From positions 1 to 54,478 of the forward strand of contig JBMORL010000118.1 of assembly GCA_049322335.1 (NCBI GenBank): a DNA stretch of 54,478 bases, given 5' to 3'. Source of the stretch: JBMORL01 sp049322335. Lineage in GTDB: Bacteria; Bacteroidota; Bacteroidia; Flavobacteriales_D; UBA2798. The position numbers were made by a program, and so were the translations under genes. This document shows positions 8,297-16,377 of this stretch, one piece after another; within the stretch, counting starts at the first letter, position 1; the number at the start of each line of letters is the position of its first letter. The notes under the pieces were generated by a model. It ran no database searches. It saw only the letters and a list, made by a program, of their open reading frames with translations, and was not told the origin of the DNA.

Positions 8297-10566
8297 CAAA
8301 AATGAATTCCCATTACAGTGATATCATCGTTTTGTTCTATTTTTCCTTTCCATTCTTCCAGTTTTTTCTCCAGGGCGAGCATCTGGCCGGAAGGAGACAA
8401 ATCTTTCACCGAAATTAGTAATTCCCTGAGACTTTTCTGCCTGAATTTTTTTCCATGGGGCCCGCCAAACTGATCGGCATAACCATCACTGAAAATGAAA
8501 AGCTGATCTCCTTTGTTTACTAAAACCGTTTTGGTATTAAAATCTTCTTCCTTAAAATAACGGCCTATGGGCTGCTTGTTGGCCTCCACTACCTCTATTT
8601 CACCTGTTGAAGCCCGTAAAATCCACAGCGGGTTGTTGGCACCGGACCACAAGATAGTTTTGGATTTATAGTTTATTGTTTCGTGTTTTTTCTGTTCTAT
8701 TATACCCAAATCCGAAACTTCAAACTCCAAACAACAAAGTGATATATCCATTCCGTCCAGCACCTGTTCTTCGCTTTTTTCAAACGTTTCGATAACGAGT
8801 TCGGTTACTTTATCGAGAATTTTTCCGGGATCAGTTATTCCAAACTCTTTCACTGCGCGGTTCAGTGCATTACTGCATACCACACTTACCATTGCACCGG
8901 GAACACCATGGCCTGTACAATCGGCAACAGCGAAGTATACAGTCGGCAGTGGGCAGCCGGCAGTGGGCAGTCTTTGTAACGATTTGTTTGTTACTTCCGG
9001 CTGCCCACTGAGAGCTGCAGACTGAACCACTTCCATCCAGTAAAAATCTCCCGCAACAATATCCTTCGGTTTATAGAAAATAAATGATTCGGGGAAATAT
9101 TTCCTGAAAGACTTTTCGGGAGGGAGAATGGCATCCTGCAGGCGTTTGGCGTAGGAAATGGAATCGGTTATTTCTTTATTTTTTTCCTCTACAATCTCTT
9201 TTTGTGTTTCAATTTCTTCTTTTTGAGAAGTAATGATTTTATTTGCTTTTCTTATGCGTAAAAGTCCGCGGTATATTATTACGGCCAGCGCGATCATCAA
9301 CACCAGGCCTATTCCGAAAAACCAGAGCAACTGATTTTTTCGTTTTGATTCTTCGTCTTTCAATGCTATTTCCGCATCTTTTGCACGGTTTTCGTTTTCA
9401 CTGTTTTTCAGCTGAAGATCTTTTTTCTCGGTTTCATATTGCAAATGCAGCTCATCCATCTTTGCACTTTTTTCCTGGTCGAAAATTAGTGCATTTACGC
9501 TATCATGTTTTATAATGAATTCATACGCGTTTCTGAAATCTCCCAATTGCACATATACATCCGAAAGCGATTTATACAGATTTTTTGTTTCAGGTTTATT
9601 TCCCAGTTCTTCCACCATTTTTTTTACCGACAGGTAACCTGCCAATGCTTCGGCATATTGTTTTTTCGACTGGTAAACGGATGAGATATTATTAGCCGTA
9701 TTGATGAGCCCTTTCTGATCGCCAATTTCAGTATAAATTTCTCTTGCCTTGGTATAATATTCGATCGCTTTTTTTTCATCGCCTTTGCGGAAATAAGCAA
9801 TGCCAATGTTGTTATACGTTTGTGCAATGCCCGGTTTTTGTCCGAATTCCAGTTCAATTTCCAGCGACTTGTTGTGATATTGGATGGCCAGGTCGTATTG
9901 GCCCAGGTCGGTATAAATAATTCCGAGGTTAGCCAGTGAAGACAGCGCCCCTCTTTTGTTTCCCAATGCTGTTTGCATTTCAAGCGCCTTGCGGTAACTG
10001 GAAAGGCATTTGGCTGTATCGTTAAGATAATAATACGAGTTTCCTATTCCAACAAACATCGAAGAAGCCGACATTTTATCCCCGATTCGCTCAAAAGTTC
10101 GTAAAGCAAAAAAATAAGATTTCAGCGCTTCTTCCGGGTTACCCAAAAAAACATGACAGTTGCCAATCTCGGAAGTAATCTTCGCATATTCTTTCGGGTA
10201 CTTTATAGAATCAATGAAAGACAGAGCGGTGGTATGATACTTAAGTGTGGTTTTAAAATCACCCCTGATATCGTATACCCATCCGAAATTATAGGTTGAC
10301 ATCGCTTTTCCTTTGGGATAATTTATCTTTTCGGAAATACGGAAAGCCTCGCGTGAATAGTTCAGTGAACCGGTATCCGCCAAACGATTCATTTCATACG
10401 CGATCTCATTCATTACATTTACTTTCAGCGTATCGTGCAACTTTTTTTTAAGCACAGTTTGCAGCGAATCGATCTTTCGCAATGCTACCTGTTGTGCATC
10501 AGCCTGCAACAAACAAACCAGCATAATGGCTGAAAAAATGGCCGTTATTTTTTTCAGATTCAACAT
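8296..10566 (-). CDS. TPR-sensor SpoIIE-type PP2C phosphatase
   Basis: A 756-residue protein with a signal peptide (MLNLKKITAIFSAIMLVC), about eight TPR units between residues 35 and 370 (for example NLGIIYTDLGQYDLAIQYH), a membrane helix about 408-430, a coiled coil with EITDSISYAKRLQDAILP, and a SpoIIE domain about 480-756. Phosphatase motifs GDFYWME, VADCTGHGVPGAM, DGMDISLC, SDGYADQFGG and QNDDITVMGI are present. It is the first gene of a two-gene unit with the propeller phosphatase, so the two probably integrate different signals onto one output. It carries an in-frame insertion between GDFYWMEVV and VYFAVADC that derives from a palindromic DNA repeat. The substrate is unknown. Confidence 0.9.
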   Translation of the reverse strand: MLNLKKITAIFSAIMLVCLLQADAQQVALRKIDSLQTVLKKKLHDTLKVNVMNEIAYEMNRLADTGSLNYSREAFRISEKINYPKGKAMSTYNFGWVYDIRGDFKTTLKYHTTALSFIDSIKYPKEYAKITSEIGNCHVFLGNPEEALKSYFFALRTFERIGDKMSASSMFVGIGNSYYYLNDTAKCLSSYRKALEMQTALGNKRGALSSLANLGIIYTDLGQYDLAIQYHNKSLEIELEFGQKPGIAQTYNNIGIAYFRKGDEKKAIEYYTKAREIYTEIGDQKGLINTANNISSVYQSKKQYAEALAGYLSVKKMVEELGNKPETKNLYKSLSDVYVQLGDFRNAYEFIIKHDSVNALIFDQEKSAKMDELHLQYETEKKDLQLKNSENENRAKDAEIALKDEESKRKNQLLWFFGIGLVLMIALAVIIYRGLLRIRKANKIITSQKEEIETQKEIVEEKNKEITDSISYAKRLQDAILPPEKSFRKYFPESFIFYKPKDIVAGDFYWMEVVQSAALSGQPEVTNKSLQRLPTAGCPLPTVYFAVADCTGHGVPGAMVSVVCSNALNRAVKEFGITDPGKILDKVTELVIETFEKSEEQVLDGMDISLCCLEFEVSDLGIIEQKKHETINYKSKTILWSGANNPLWILRASTGEIEVVEANKQPIGRYFKEEDFNTKTVLVNKGDQLFIFSDGYADQFGGPHGKKFRQKSLRELLISVKDLSPSGQMLALEKKLEEWKGKIEQNDDITVMGIHF
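8941..9026. repeat. Palindromic repeat element inserted in frame in a SpoIIE gene
   Basis: CAGTGGGCAGCCGG (8947-8960) pairs perfectly with CCGGCTGCCCACTG (8997-9010). A second CAGTGGGCAG lies at 8961-8970, and an inner pair GTAAC (8976-8980)/GTTAC (8990-8994) nests inside. Translated on the minus strand the element adds about 20 residues to a loop of the phosphatase domain without breaking the frame. The composition resembles GGCAGTnGGCAGT repeats usually seen between genes in Bacteroidota. Confidence 0.75.
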
Positions 10567-10595
10567 AATTTAGACCTGATGAAGATAATACAAAT

Positions 10596-10606
10596 CCGGT
10601 TACCGG
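10596..10606. promoter_or_regulatory. Palindrome in divergent SpoIIE/pruA promoter region
   Basis: CCGGT-T-ACCGG is a perfect 11-bp palindrome in the 82-bp gap between two divergent genes. It sits about 17 bp upstream of the pruA -7 box, where a regulator could bind. The role is inferred from position only. Confidence 0.3.
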
Positions 10607-10622
10607 AAAGTGATATTTTGGT

Positions 10623-10630
10623 TACCTTTG
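10623..10630 (+). promoter_or_regulatory. Bacteroidota -7 box for pruA
   Basis: TACCTTTG matches the TAnnTTTG consensus, 18 bp before the pruA ATG. The implied leader is very short. No -33 element is clear. Confidence 0.55.
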
Positions 10631-10648
10631 GCATAAAACTTACCACCC

Positions 10649-12280
10649 ATGCCAAAAGGAATTTATAAAGTGCCGGTAGCTATAAATGAACCGGTAAAAA
10701 GTTATGCGCCCGGAAGTGCTGAAAGAAAAGAACTACAGGCCAAACTGAAAGAGCTCCGTTCAAAAACCATTGATGTTCCCATGTATATCGGGGGAAAAGA
10801 AGTGAGAAGCGGGCATAAGATCCGCCTTGCTCCGCCCCACGACCACAAGCATACATTAGGCTATTTTCATAAAAGCGATAAAAAACACGTTAAGCAGGCG
10901 ATAGATGCCGCATTAAAAGCAAAAAAGAACTGGGAAAATCTTTCGTGGGAACACCGTGCTGCGATTTTTCTGAAAGCAGCCGATCTGATTGCTGGCCCTT
11001 ACCGAAGCAAACTGAATGCAGCCACCATGCTGGGCCAATCGAAAAATGCATTCCAGGCCGAGATTGATTCTGCCTGTGAGATTATCGATTTCCTTCGATT
11101 CAATGTACAATACATGCAGGAAATTTATCATCAGCAACCCAATTCCGCTCCGGGTATGTGGAACCGGCTGGAATGGCGCCCGCTGGAAGGATTTATTTAC
11201 GCGCTTACACCTTTTAATTTTACTGCTATTGCCGGAAACCTTCCTTCTTCCTGCGCTATGATGGGAAATACGGTGGTGTGGAAACCTTCCAACACCCAGG
11301 TATATTCCGCCAATGTGCTGATGGAAATTTTTATGAAAGCCGGATTACCCGATGGTGTAATTAATCTTATTTATCCTTCGGGGCCTGATGCAGCAGACGT
11401 AATTTTCAATCACCCTGATTTTGCAGGCATCCACTTTACAGGTAGTACAGAAGTATTCCAAAACATCTGGCAAACGATTGGTAACAATATTCACAAATAC
11501 CGTTCCTATCCCCGGATTGTGGGCGAAACAGGCGGAAAAGATTTTATCATGGCTCATCCCAGTGCTGATTATAACGTAGTGGCCACTGCTATTTCAAGAG
11601 GGGCTTTTGAATTCCAGGGACAGAAATGTTCCGCTGCTTCGCGTGCCTATATTCCCGCCAGCATTTGGCCGGATGTAAAAAAACAGGTGCTGGAAGACCT
11701 GAAATCAATGAAAATGGGCGGCACCGAAGATTTTACCAATTTTATCAATGCTGTTATTGACGAAAAATCGTTCGACAAGCTGGCCGGTTACATTATGCGG
11801 GCGAAAAAAGATAAAAAAGTGCAGATTGTTGCCGGAGGAAAATGCGATAAAAGCAAAGGGTATTTTATTGAGCCTACTATTATCCAAACCAAAGACCCGA
11901 TGTATGTCACCATGTGCGAAGAGCTCTTTGGGCCCGTGCTTACCATTTATGTTTATCAAGATACTGATTTTGACAAAACACTAACGCTTCTTGACAAAAC
12001 CTCCAACTACGCACTAACGGGATGCATCATTGCGCAAGACCGTTACGCTATTGAATATGCCACTAAAAAATTACGTAACTCTGCCGGAAATTTTTACATT
12101 AATGATAAGCCAACCGGTGCAGTAGTAGGTCAACAACCTTTCGGAGGTGCACGCGGCTCAGGAACCAACGACAAAGCCGGTGCCATGATCAACCTGCTGA
12201 GATGGGTTTCTCCAAGAACGATCAAAGAAACGTTTGTGCCACCGGTGGATTACAGGTATCCTTTTTTGCAGAAGGATTGA
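10649..12280 (+). CDS. pruA: L-glutamate gamma-semialdehyde dehydrogenase
   Basis: This NAD-dependent enzyme oxidises glutamate-5-semialdehyde (from P5C) to glutamate, the second step of proline catabolism. The 543-residue length and the MPKGIYKVPVAINEPVKSYA start match the stand-alone P5C dehydrogenase type (1-pyrroline-5-carboxylate dehydrogenase group 1). Visible ALDH motifs are HFTGSTEVF, the general base Glu in VGETGGKD (E293) and the catalytic Cys in GQKCSAAS (C327), at the usual 34-residue spacing. The C-terminal QQPFGGARGSGTNDKAG is typical of the family. No proline dehydrogenase gene is nearby. It has its own promoter and is divergent from the SpoIIE unit. Confidence 0.96.
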   Translation: MPKGIYKVPVAINEPVKSYAPGSAERKELQAKLKELRSKTIDVPMYIGGKEVRSGHKIRLAPPHDHKHTLGYFHKSDKKHVKQAIDAALKAKKNWENLSWEHRAAIFLKAADLIAGPYRSKLNAATMLGQSKNAFQAEIDSACEIIDFLRFNVQYMQEIYHQQPNSAPGMWNRLEWRPLEGFIYALTPFNFTAIAGNLPSSCAMMGNTVVWKPSNTQVYSANVLMEIFMKAGLPDGVINLIYPSGPDAADVIFNHPDFAGIHFTGSTEVFQNIWQTIGNNIHKYRSYPRIVGETGGKDFIMAHPSADYNVVATAISRGAFEFQGQKCSAASRAYIPASIWPDVKKQVLEDLKSMKMGGTEDFTNFINAVIDEKSFDKLAGYIMRAKKDKKVQIVAGGKCDKSKGYFIEPTIIQTKDPMYVTMCEELFGPVLTIYVYQDTDFDKTLTLLDKTSNYALTGCIIAQDRYAIEYATKKLRNSAGNFYINDKPTGAVVGQQPFGGARGSGTNDKAGAMINLLRWVSPRTIKETFVPPVDYRYPFLQKD

Positions 12281-12284
12281 TTGC

Positions 12285-12329
12285 GGGATTGCAAATCCCT
12301 TGTGATTGGGTGCGGGATTGTAAATCCCG
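12285..12329. repeat. Two short palindromes of intergenic-repeat type
   Basis: GGGATT-GCA-AATCCC (12285-12299) and CGGGATT-GTA-AATCCCG (12313-12329) lie 5 bp after the pruA stop. Paired GGGATT/AATCCC hairpins are a common dispersed repeat in Bacteroidota. They could also slow or end pruA transcription, but no T-run follows. Confidence 0.6.
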
Positions 12330-12460
12330 TACAGCGGGGGATCAACTATGCTAAAAAGATAAAATCAGTATTTTTTTTCATTTTCATTATAAGATTATTA
12401 GTTTTTATATTTTTTATACCTCAGTAATTATTAATTAATAGTTTCCCTTATCCTGTTTTT

Positions 12461-12475
12461 TGTCAAATTTTGACA
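12461..12475. promoter_or_regulatory. TGTCAA-type palindrome upstream of lipoprotein gene
   Basis: TGTCAAA-T-TTTGACA is a perfect 15-bp palindrome ending 17 bp before the lipoprotein ATG at 12493. A related one, TGTCAA-CAT-TTGACA, lies upstream of the MksB-like gene at 27876-27890. It is operator-like by shape and position; the regulator is unknown. Confidence 0.4.
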
Positions 12476-12492
12476 TAACCAAATACTATGTC

Positions 12493-13197
12493 ATGCAAAA
12501 AACAATATTATTTCTATCCATAAGTTTATTGTTGCTCTCCGCCTGCTCTATTGAAAAGCGGCATTATACAAAGGGATTTTATTTTCATAAAAAACCGGTC
12601 ATTAATTTCAGCCCGGAAGAAAAAAAAGAGCCGGTCATAATCCAGGAAGATAAGTGTATTCACCCTGAAGAAGAACAAAGTTTACGGGTCGTTTTTCAGG
12701 ACAGCCTTCCGTTAAACGAAACGGTAAAACAACCACAAAATGTTTCTGTTGATTCCAGGGTTTTGAAAAACAGTGAAACTGTACTGTTAAAAAAAGAAGA
12801 AATAAGTAGTTTAAACCACACATCAGTCGTTGTCCCTGATTCCACTCATCAAAACCAGGTAAAACAAAACAAAAAAAACATGGCCGGCAGCGATGAACTG
12901 GAAGAAGAATTTTTAGGTGCAAACACTATGTTTTCACTGTGCCTTTTGTTCATTGCTGTTTTTGTGTTTAATCCCAGCCTGGGTATGTTTTGGCTTGCAG
13001 CGCTTCTCTTTGGCCCGATGGGTGTAATTTGTTCACTATTTTCTCTTTATTGTATCGCAAAAGCAGCAAGAGGTTTACTAAATAAATGGTACTCACCGAA
13101 AGAAAATAAAACAATTCTATGGTTATTGGCCTGGGCAGTTTTTAATCTTCTGATTGCTGTTCTGCTAACACTTATGCTGATTGCGATGTTTGCTTAA
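12493..13197 (+). CDS. Lipoprotein with two C-terminal membrane helices
   Basis: A 234-residue product from MQKTILFLSISLLLLSAC, a clear lipoprotein signal with lipobox LSAC. The frame is open 11 codons upstream but the leader fixes this start. IEKRHYTKGFYFHKK after the Cys is a motif I associate with short Bacteroidota lipoproteins. A charged, low-complexity linker follows, then two strongly hydrophobic segments (MFSLCLLFIAVFVFNPSLGM and the LLAWAVFNLLIAVLLTLML region) flanking a WLAALLFGPMGVICSLFSLY stretch. A lipid anchor plus inner-membrane helices is an unusual pairing. Function is unknown. Confidence 0.75.
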   Translation: MQKTILFLSISLLLLSACSIEKRHYTKGFYFHKKPVINFSPEEKKEPVIIQEDKCIHPEEEQSLRVVFQDSLPLNETVKQPQNVSVDSRVLKNSETVLLKKEEISSLNHTSVVVPDSTHQNQVKQNKKNMAGSDELEEEFLGANTMFSLCLLFIAVFVFNPSLGMFWLAALLFGPMGVICSLFSLYCIAKAARGLLNKWYSPKENKTILWLLAWAVFNLLIAVLLTLMLIAMFA

Positions 13198-13308
13198 ATA
13201 TCCCTGTTTGCTTTGCTCACAAAACAACATGTTCACTTTGGGTAGCTTAATTATATTCTAAAAAATCTTACCGATTTCATCAGGTTTCCCATTAACCTCA
13301 TGGCCGGA

Positions 13309-13324
13309 TTACCGATATTGGTAA
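13309..13324. promoter_or_regulatory. Near-palindrome upstream of DoxX-like gene
   Basis: TTACC-GATATT-GGTAA has 5-bp perfect arms and a nearly symmetric centre. It is 40 bp before the DoxX-like start. A possible operator; nothing else supports it. Confidence 0.25.
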
Positions 13325-13363
13325 CGTTTTGCCCTTTGATACTTTTTGTTTTAATTTACAGCA

Positions 13364-13720
13364 GTGAATGAAAACATATCCATCTACATCATGTCGGCTT
13401 TGTATATCCTTGCCGGCATTAATCATTTTGTAAATCCTAAATTTTATCTGCGCATCATTCCCGGCTGGCTCCCTTTTCACAAAGCAATCAATTATTTCAG
13501 TGGTTTATGTGAAATTATTTTTGCGGTTCTTTTATGGTTTGAAAATACCAAAACAACAGGCGCTTATCTTATAATTGCCTTACTAATTGCTGTTTTTCCT
13601 GCCAATATCAAAATGTATATGGATTTCAAAAGGAAAAAACACAACTACACGTGGGTTACATTGATTCGTTTACCTTTACAATTCCTGCTTATCTGGTGGG
13701 CGTGGATCTATACAAAATAA
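13364..13720 (+). CDS. DoxX-like small membrane protein
   Basis: A 118-residue protein with four hydrophobic segments. The pattern ALYILAGINHFVNPKFYLRIIPGWLP, then YFSGLCEIIFAVLL and FPANIKMYMDF, is that of the DoxX/DUF417-like family found in many Bacteroidota. The biochemical role of the family is poorly known. GTG at 13364 (MNENISIYIMS) is the longest start; ATG at 13391 (MSALYIL) is an alternative that keeps all helices. It lies 2 bp upstream of the next small gene, so the two are probably cotranscribed. Confidence 0.8.
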   Translation: MNENISIYIMSALYILAGINHFVNPKFYLRIIPGWLPFHKAINYFSGLCEIIFAVLLWFENTKTTGAYLIIALLIAVFPANIKMYMDFKRKKHNYTWVTLIRLPLQFLLIWWAWIYTK

Positions 13721-13722
13721 GT

Positions 13723-14025
13723 ATGGTGGCAGAAAATCAATACAGCTATAAAGTAAAAAAAGGCGCTGCCGACCCTTTTCGGGGAGATTGGTATACAGAT
13801 GAAAAAATAGTTCATTTAAAAGAAGAAGCCGTTGAACTGGCAGCAGAGCTTACATTAGCCAATTACCATGAATTCCTTTCAGGCTGGGAAGAATTCGGTT
13901 ATGAATGGTCGGTTTTTGAAATAAAAAACGGGGAAGAAAAGAAAATTTGGGAAGGATATGCGTTTATACAGAAATCATTTACATACAATAACCAGAATCC
14001 CGACAAAAACAACGGATGGTTATAA
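13723..14025 (+). CDS. Hypothetical 100-residue protein
   Basis: ATG at 13723 lies two bases after the DoxX-like stop, so the genes are probably coupled; the frame is open further upstream within that gene, but that part is a shadow. The product is soluble, acidic and mixed alpha/beta (MVAENQYSYKVKKGAADPF, then LKEEAVELAAELTLANYHEF). No signal peptide or family is recognised. Its end overlaps the convergent MMPL gene by 6 bp. Confidence 0.6.
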   Translation: MVAENQYSYKVKKGAADPFRGDWYTDEKIVHLKEEAVELAAELTLANYHEFLSGWEEFGYEWSVFEIKNGEEKKIWEGYAFIQKSFTYNNQNPDKNNGWL

Positions 14026-16287
14026 CTTCTTCCGTTCTTTCTTCCCATAAAACATCATCACCAATACGGGCAGTAAAATCATATCACCCAATACAGCAAA
14101 TATCAACGTTAGCCCGATCAGCAAACCGATATAAAACGTTCCCAGGAAGCCGGAAAAAACAAGGGTAAGAAATCCGCCAGAAAGAATAATAGTAGTAACA
14201 TAAATAGCTTTTCCGGTAGTAAGATACGTTCGTTTTATGGCATATTGCAACGATTTTCCTGAAGCCAGTTCAAGTTTCAGTTTGCTGATGAAATGTATCG
14301 TATCATCTACGGCAATCCCGAAAGCGATAGTAAAGATCATTGACGTGGATACTTTGAGATTAATATCTGTAAATCCCATCAGGCCAGAGATCATAATCAA
14401 TGGCAGTATATTGGGAATAACAGCAATGATCACCATCTTCCACGATTTATACATTAATCCAACAATTAACGCGATCACTGCCATAGACAACATCAGCCCC
14501 TGCATCATTCCATCAGCGAGGTAGGCACTGTTTTTATCTATAAGTGTAGCGGTTCCTGTAATTTTATAATCCAATCCCGGGGAAATATTTTCCCTGAAAA
14601 ATTTTTCAAAAAGTTCATTTCTTTCACGGAAAAATTTCCCTCCGGAATCAAAACATTTGCCGTAGATTCTTATTCTTTTTCCGTCACTTGTGATTACTTT
14701 TCTCAACTGTTCTCCCGAATGAAATTTTTCTGCTTTCGAAATAATGTTTACCATTTCTTCTTCCTTTTCAGGCAAAACATAATATTCGGGTGAGCAGGTA
14801 TGCAGATTACGGTTTATGGCTTTGATCACTGTATTGGGAGAAAACACTGTTTTTAATCCATATTCCGACAGAAGGAAATTTTCTATTTTTTGAATCTGGA
14901 AAGCAGTAAACTGATTGTAAAGAAGCGTGTCATTCTTTTTATTGATAAAAACTTCCATCTCAAAGGGCCTGACTCCCGAAAACTTTTCTTCGAAAAATGA
15001 AAATTCTTTCCGCAACTCACTTTCCGGTTTAAGATCTTCAAGCAAAAAATTATTGGAAATAATCATAGATGTTCCCCATGCCCCGATCAGGCCAATAACC
15101 AGTGAACCCGTTATCACTTTATATTTCGACCGGATAAGCCAGCTATAGGAAGAATGTAAAAAACCATACCAGGTTCGCTGTTTTTCCAGCGATTTAATTT
15201 TTGGTGCCGGCATCAGGATTAAAAGCAAGGGTAAAAAGGTGTAGGCATGTAAAAATGCTATCATCACTCCCAATGAAGTATATAGTCCGAAAATACGGAT
15301 CGGTTCTACAGGAGAAATAAGCAAGGTAAGAAATCCGATGGCTGTGGTAAACGAAGTAAGAAAAGTAGCCAGGGCCACTTCACGATACGCTTTTTTCAAT
15401 GCCTCTGTTTTTGAAAGTCCTGATTTTAATTCATCAATATAATGAGAAAGGATATGAACCGCATCCGACATTCCTACTACAAAAACGATAGTGGGCAATA
15501 GCGTAAGCAGGATATTCAGTTTTTCACCCACCACACCCATAAAGCCGATGATCCAGACAGAAGAAATTACCACCACAAGTATGGGTATCCAAACACCCCA
15601 AAATGTGCGAAAAGTGAACCACAGGAACACCACCACCAAAACAAACGAAGTGCACGCGAAAAAAAAGAATTCTTCTCCCATCATCGACACATACTTTCGC
15701 TGCACAATGCTGCGGCCCGTTATATGAAATTCATCAAACCCGGCCTTGCTTACCAGTTCTTCCACCTCTACCGACAGCACATCACATTTTTCTTTAGAAA
15801 GATACTGTTCGTGCTCTACCAGCAATGCAATAGCTTTTGCATCTTCCGAAACAATATTTCCCTTGTATAACGGAGAAGAAAACAAACGAATGGAATCATC
15901 GTGGTACATTTCAGGTTGACGGATGTGTATAAGCGGACTTTCGTATACCTGTTTTGCCAAAGTCGATTTTATCCATTCTGTGGAATTTACCACCGAATGA
16001 ATATGGGTTACATAAGATGCTTTTTTTAGTTTTTGAATAAGTGAATCGGCTTTAAGAAGGAAAGCCTGGTCAAAAATCCCTTTCCCGCTTACCAAACCGA
16101 TAAGTAAAAAATCGTTATCCGTTCCAAATAGTTTCCTGTGTTCATTAAAAAATTCGGTATCTTCATCACCGGAAGGAAAGAATTTTTCGAAATTGAAATG
16201 AAATTGTACAGAAACCGCCTTATATCCGAGGAAAAAGGTGAGTGCAAGAAGCAATAAAAGGGAAAATAAAGCTGATCTTTTCGACAT
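14020..16287 (-). CDS. RND/MMPL-family membrane transporter
   Basis: A 755-residue protein with the RND two-half layout: one N-terminal helix (residues 5-25), a large periplasmic loop, helices 2-6 (about 205-360), helix 7 (about 390-410), a second loop, and helices 8-12 (about 595-745). Conserved elements include GMSDAVHILSHYIDEL after helix 4 and the matching GIAVDDTIHFISKLKLEL in the second half, both of the sterol-sensing/MMPL kind. It likely exports a lipid or hydrophobic substrate by proton antiport; the substrate cannot be told. The length fits HpnN/MMPL-type exporters rather than tripartite AcrB pumps. No periplasmic adaptor gene is adjacent. It is divergent from ispH. Confidence 0.85.
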   Translation of the reverse strand: MSKRSALFSLLLLLALTFFLGYKAVSVQFHFNFEKFFPSGDEDTEFFNEHRKLFGTDNDFLLIGLVSGKGIFDQAFLLKADSLIQKLKKASYVTHIHSVVNSTEWIKSTLAKQVYESPLIHIRQPEMYHDDSIRLFSSPLYKGNIVSEDAKAIALLVEHEQYLSKEKCDVLSVEVEELVSKAGFDEFHITGRSIVQRKYVSMMGEEFFFFACTSFVLVVVFLWFTFRTFWGVWIPILVVVISSVWIIGFMGVVGEKLNILLTLLPTIVFVVGMSDAVHILSHYIDELKSGLSKTEALKKAYREVALATFLTSFTTAIGFLTLLISPVEPIRIFGLYTSLGVMIAFLHAYTFLPLLLILMPAPKIKSLEKQRTWYGFLHSSYSWLIRSKYKVITGSLVIGLIGAWGTSMIISNNFLLEDLKPESELRKEFSFFEEKFSGVRPFEMEVFINKKNDTLLYNQFTAFQIQKIENFLLSEYGLKTVFSPNTVIKAINRNLHTCSPEYYVLPEKEEEMVNIISKAEKFHSGEQLRKVITSDGKRIRIYGKCFDSGGKFFRERNELFEKFFRENISPGLDYKITGTATLIDKNSAYLADGMMQGLMLSMAVIALIVGLMYKSWKMVIIAVIPNILPLIMISGLMGFTDINLKVSTSMIFTIAFGIAVDDTIHFISKLKLELASGKSLQYAIKRTYLTTGKAIYVTTIILSGGFLTLVFSGFLGTFYIGLLIGLTLIFAVLGDMILLPVLVMMFYGKKERKKL

Positions 16288-16364
16288 AGCCGGGCCTGTT
16301 CAGAAAAACAACCGTAAAGTAACCAATTTATTATGGGAGTAAGCGAAAATGACCTTTGATTTTT

Positions 16365-16372
16365 TAACTTTG
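16365..16372 (+). promoter_or_regulatory. Bacteroidota -7 box for ispH
   Basis: TAACTTTG matches TAnnTTTG and ends 5 bp before the ispH ATG at 16378. The implied transcript would begin at or next to the start codon, so translation may be leaderless or a further promoter may exist. Confidence 0.45.
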
Positions 16373-16377
16373 CAGGG

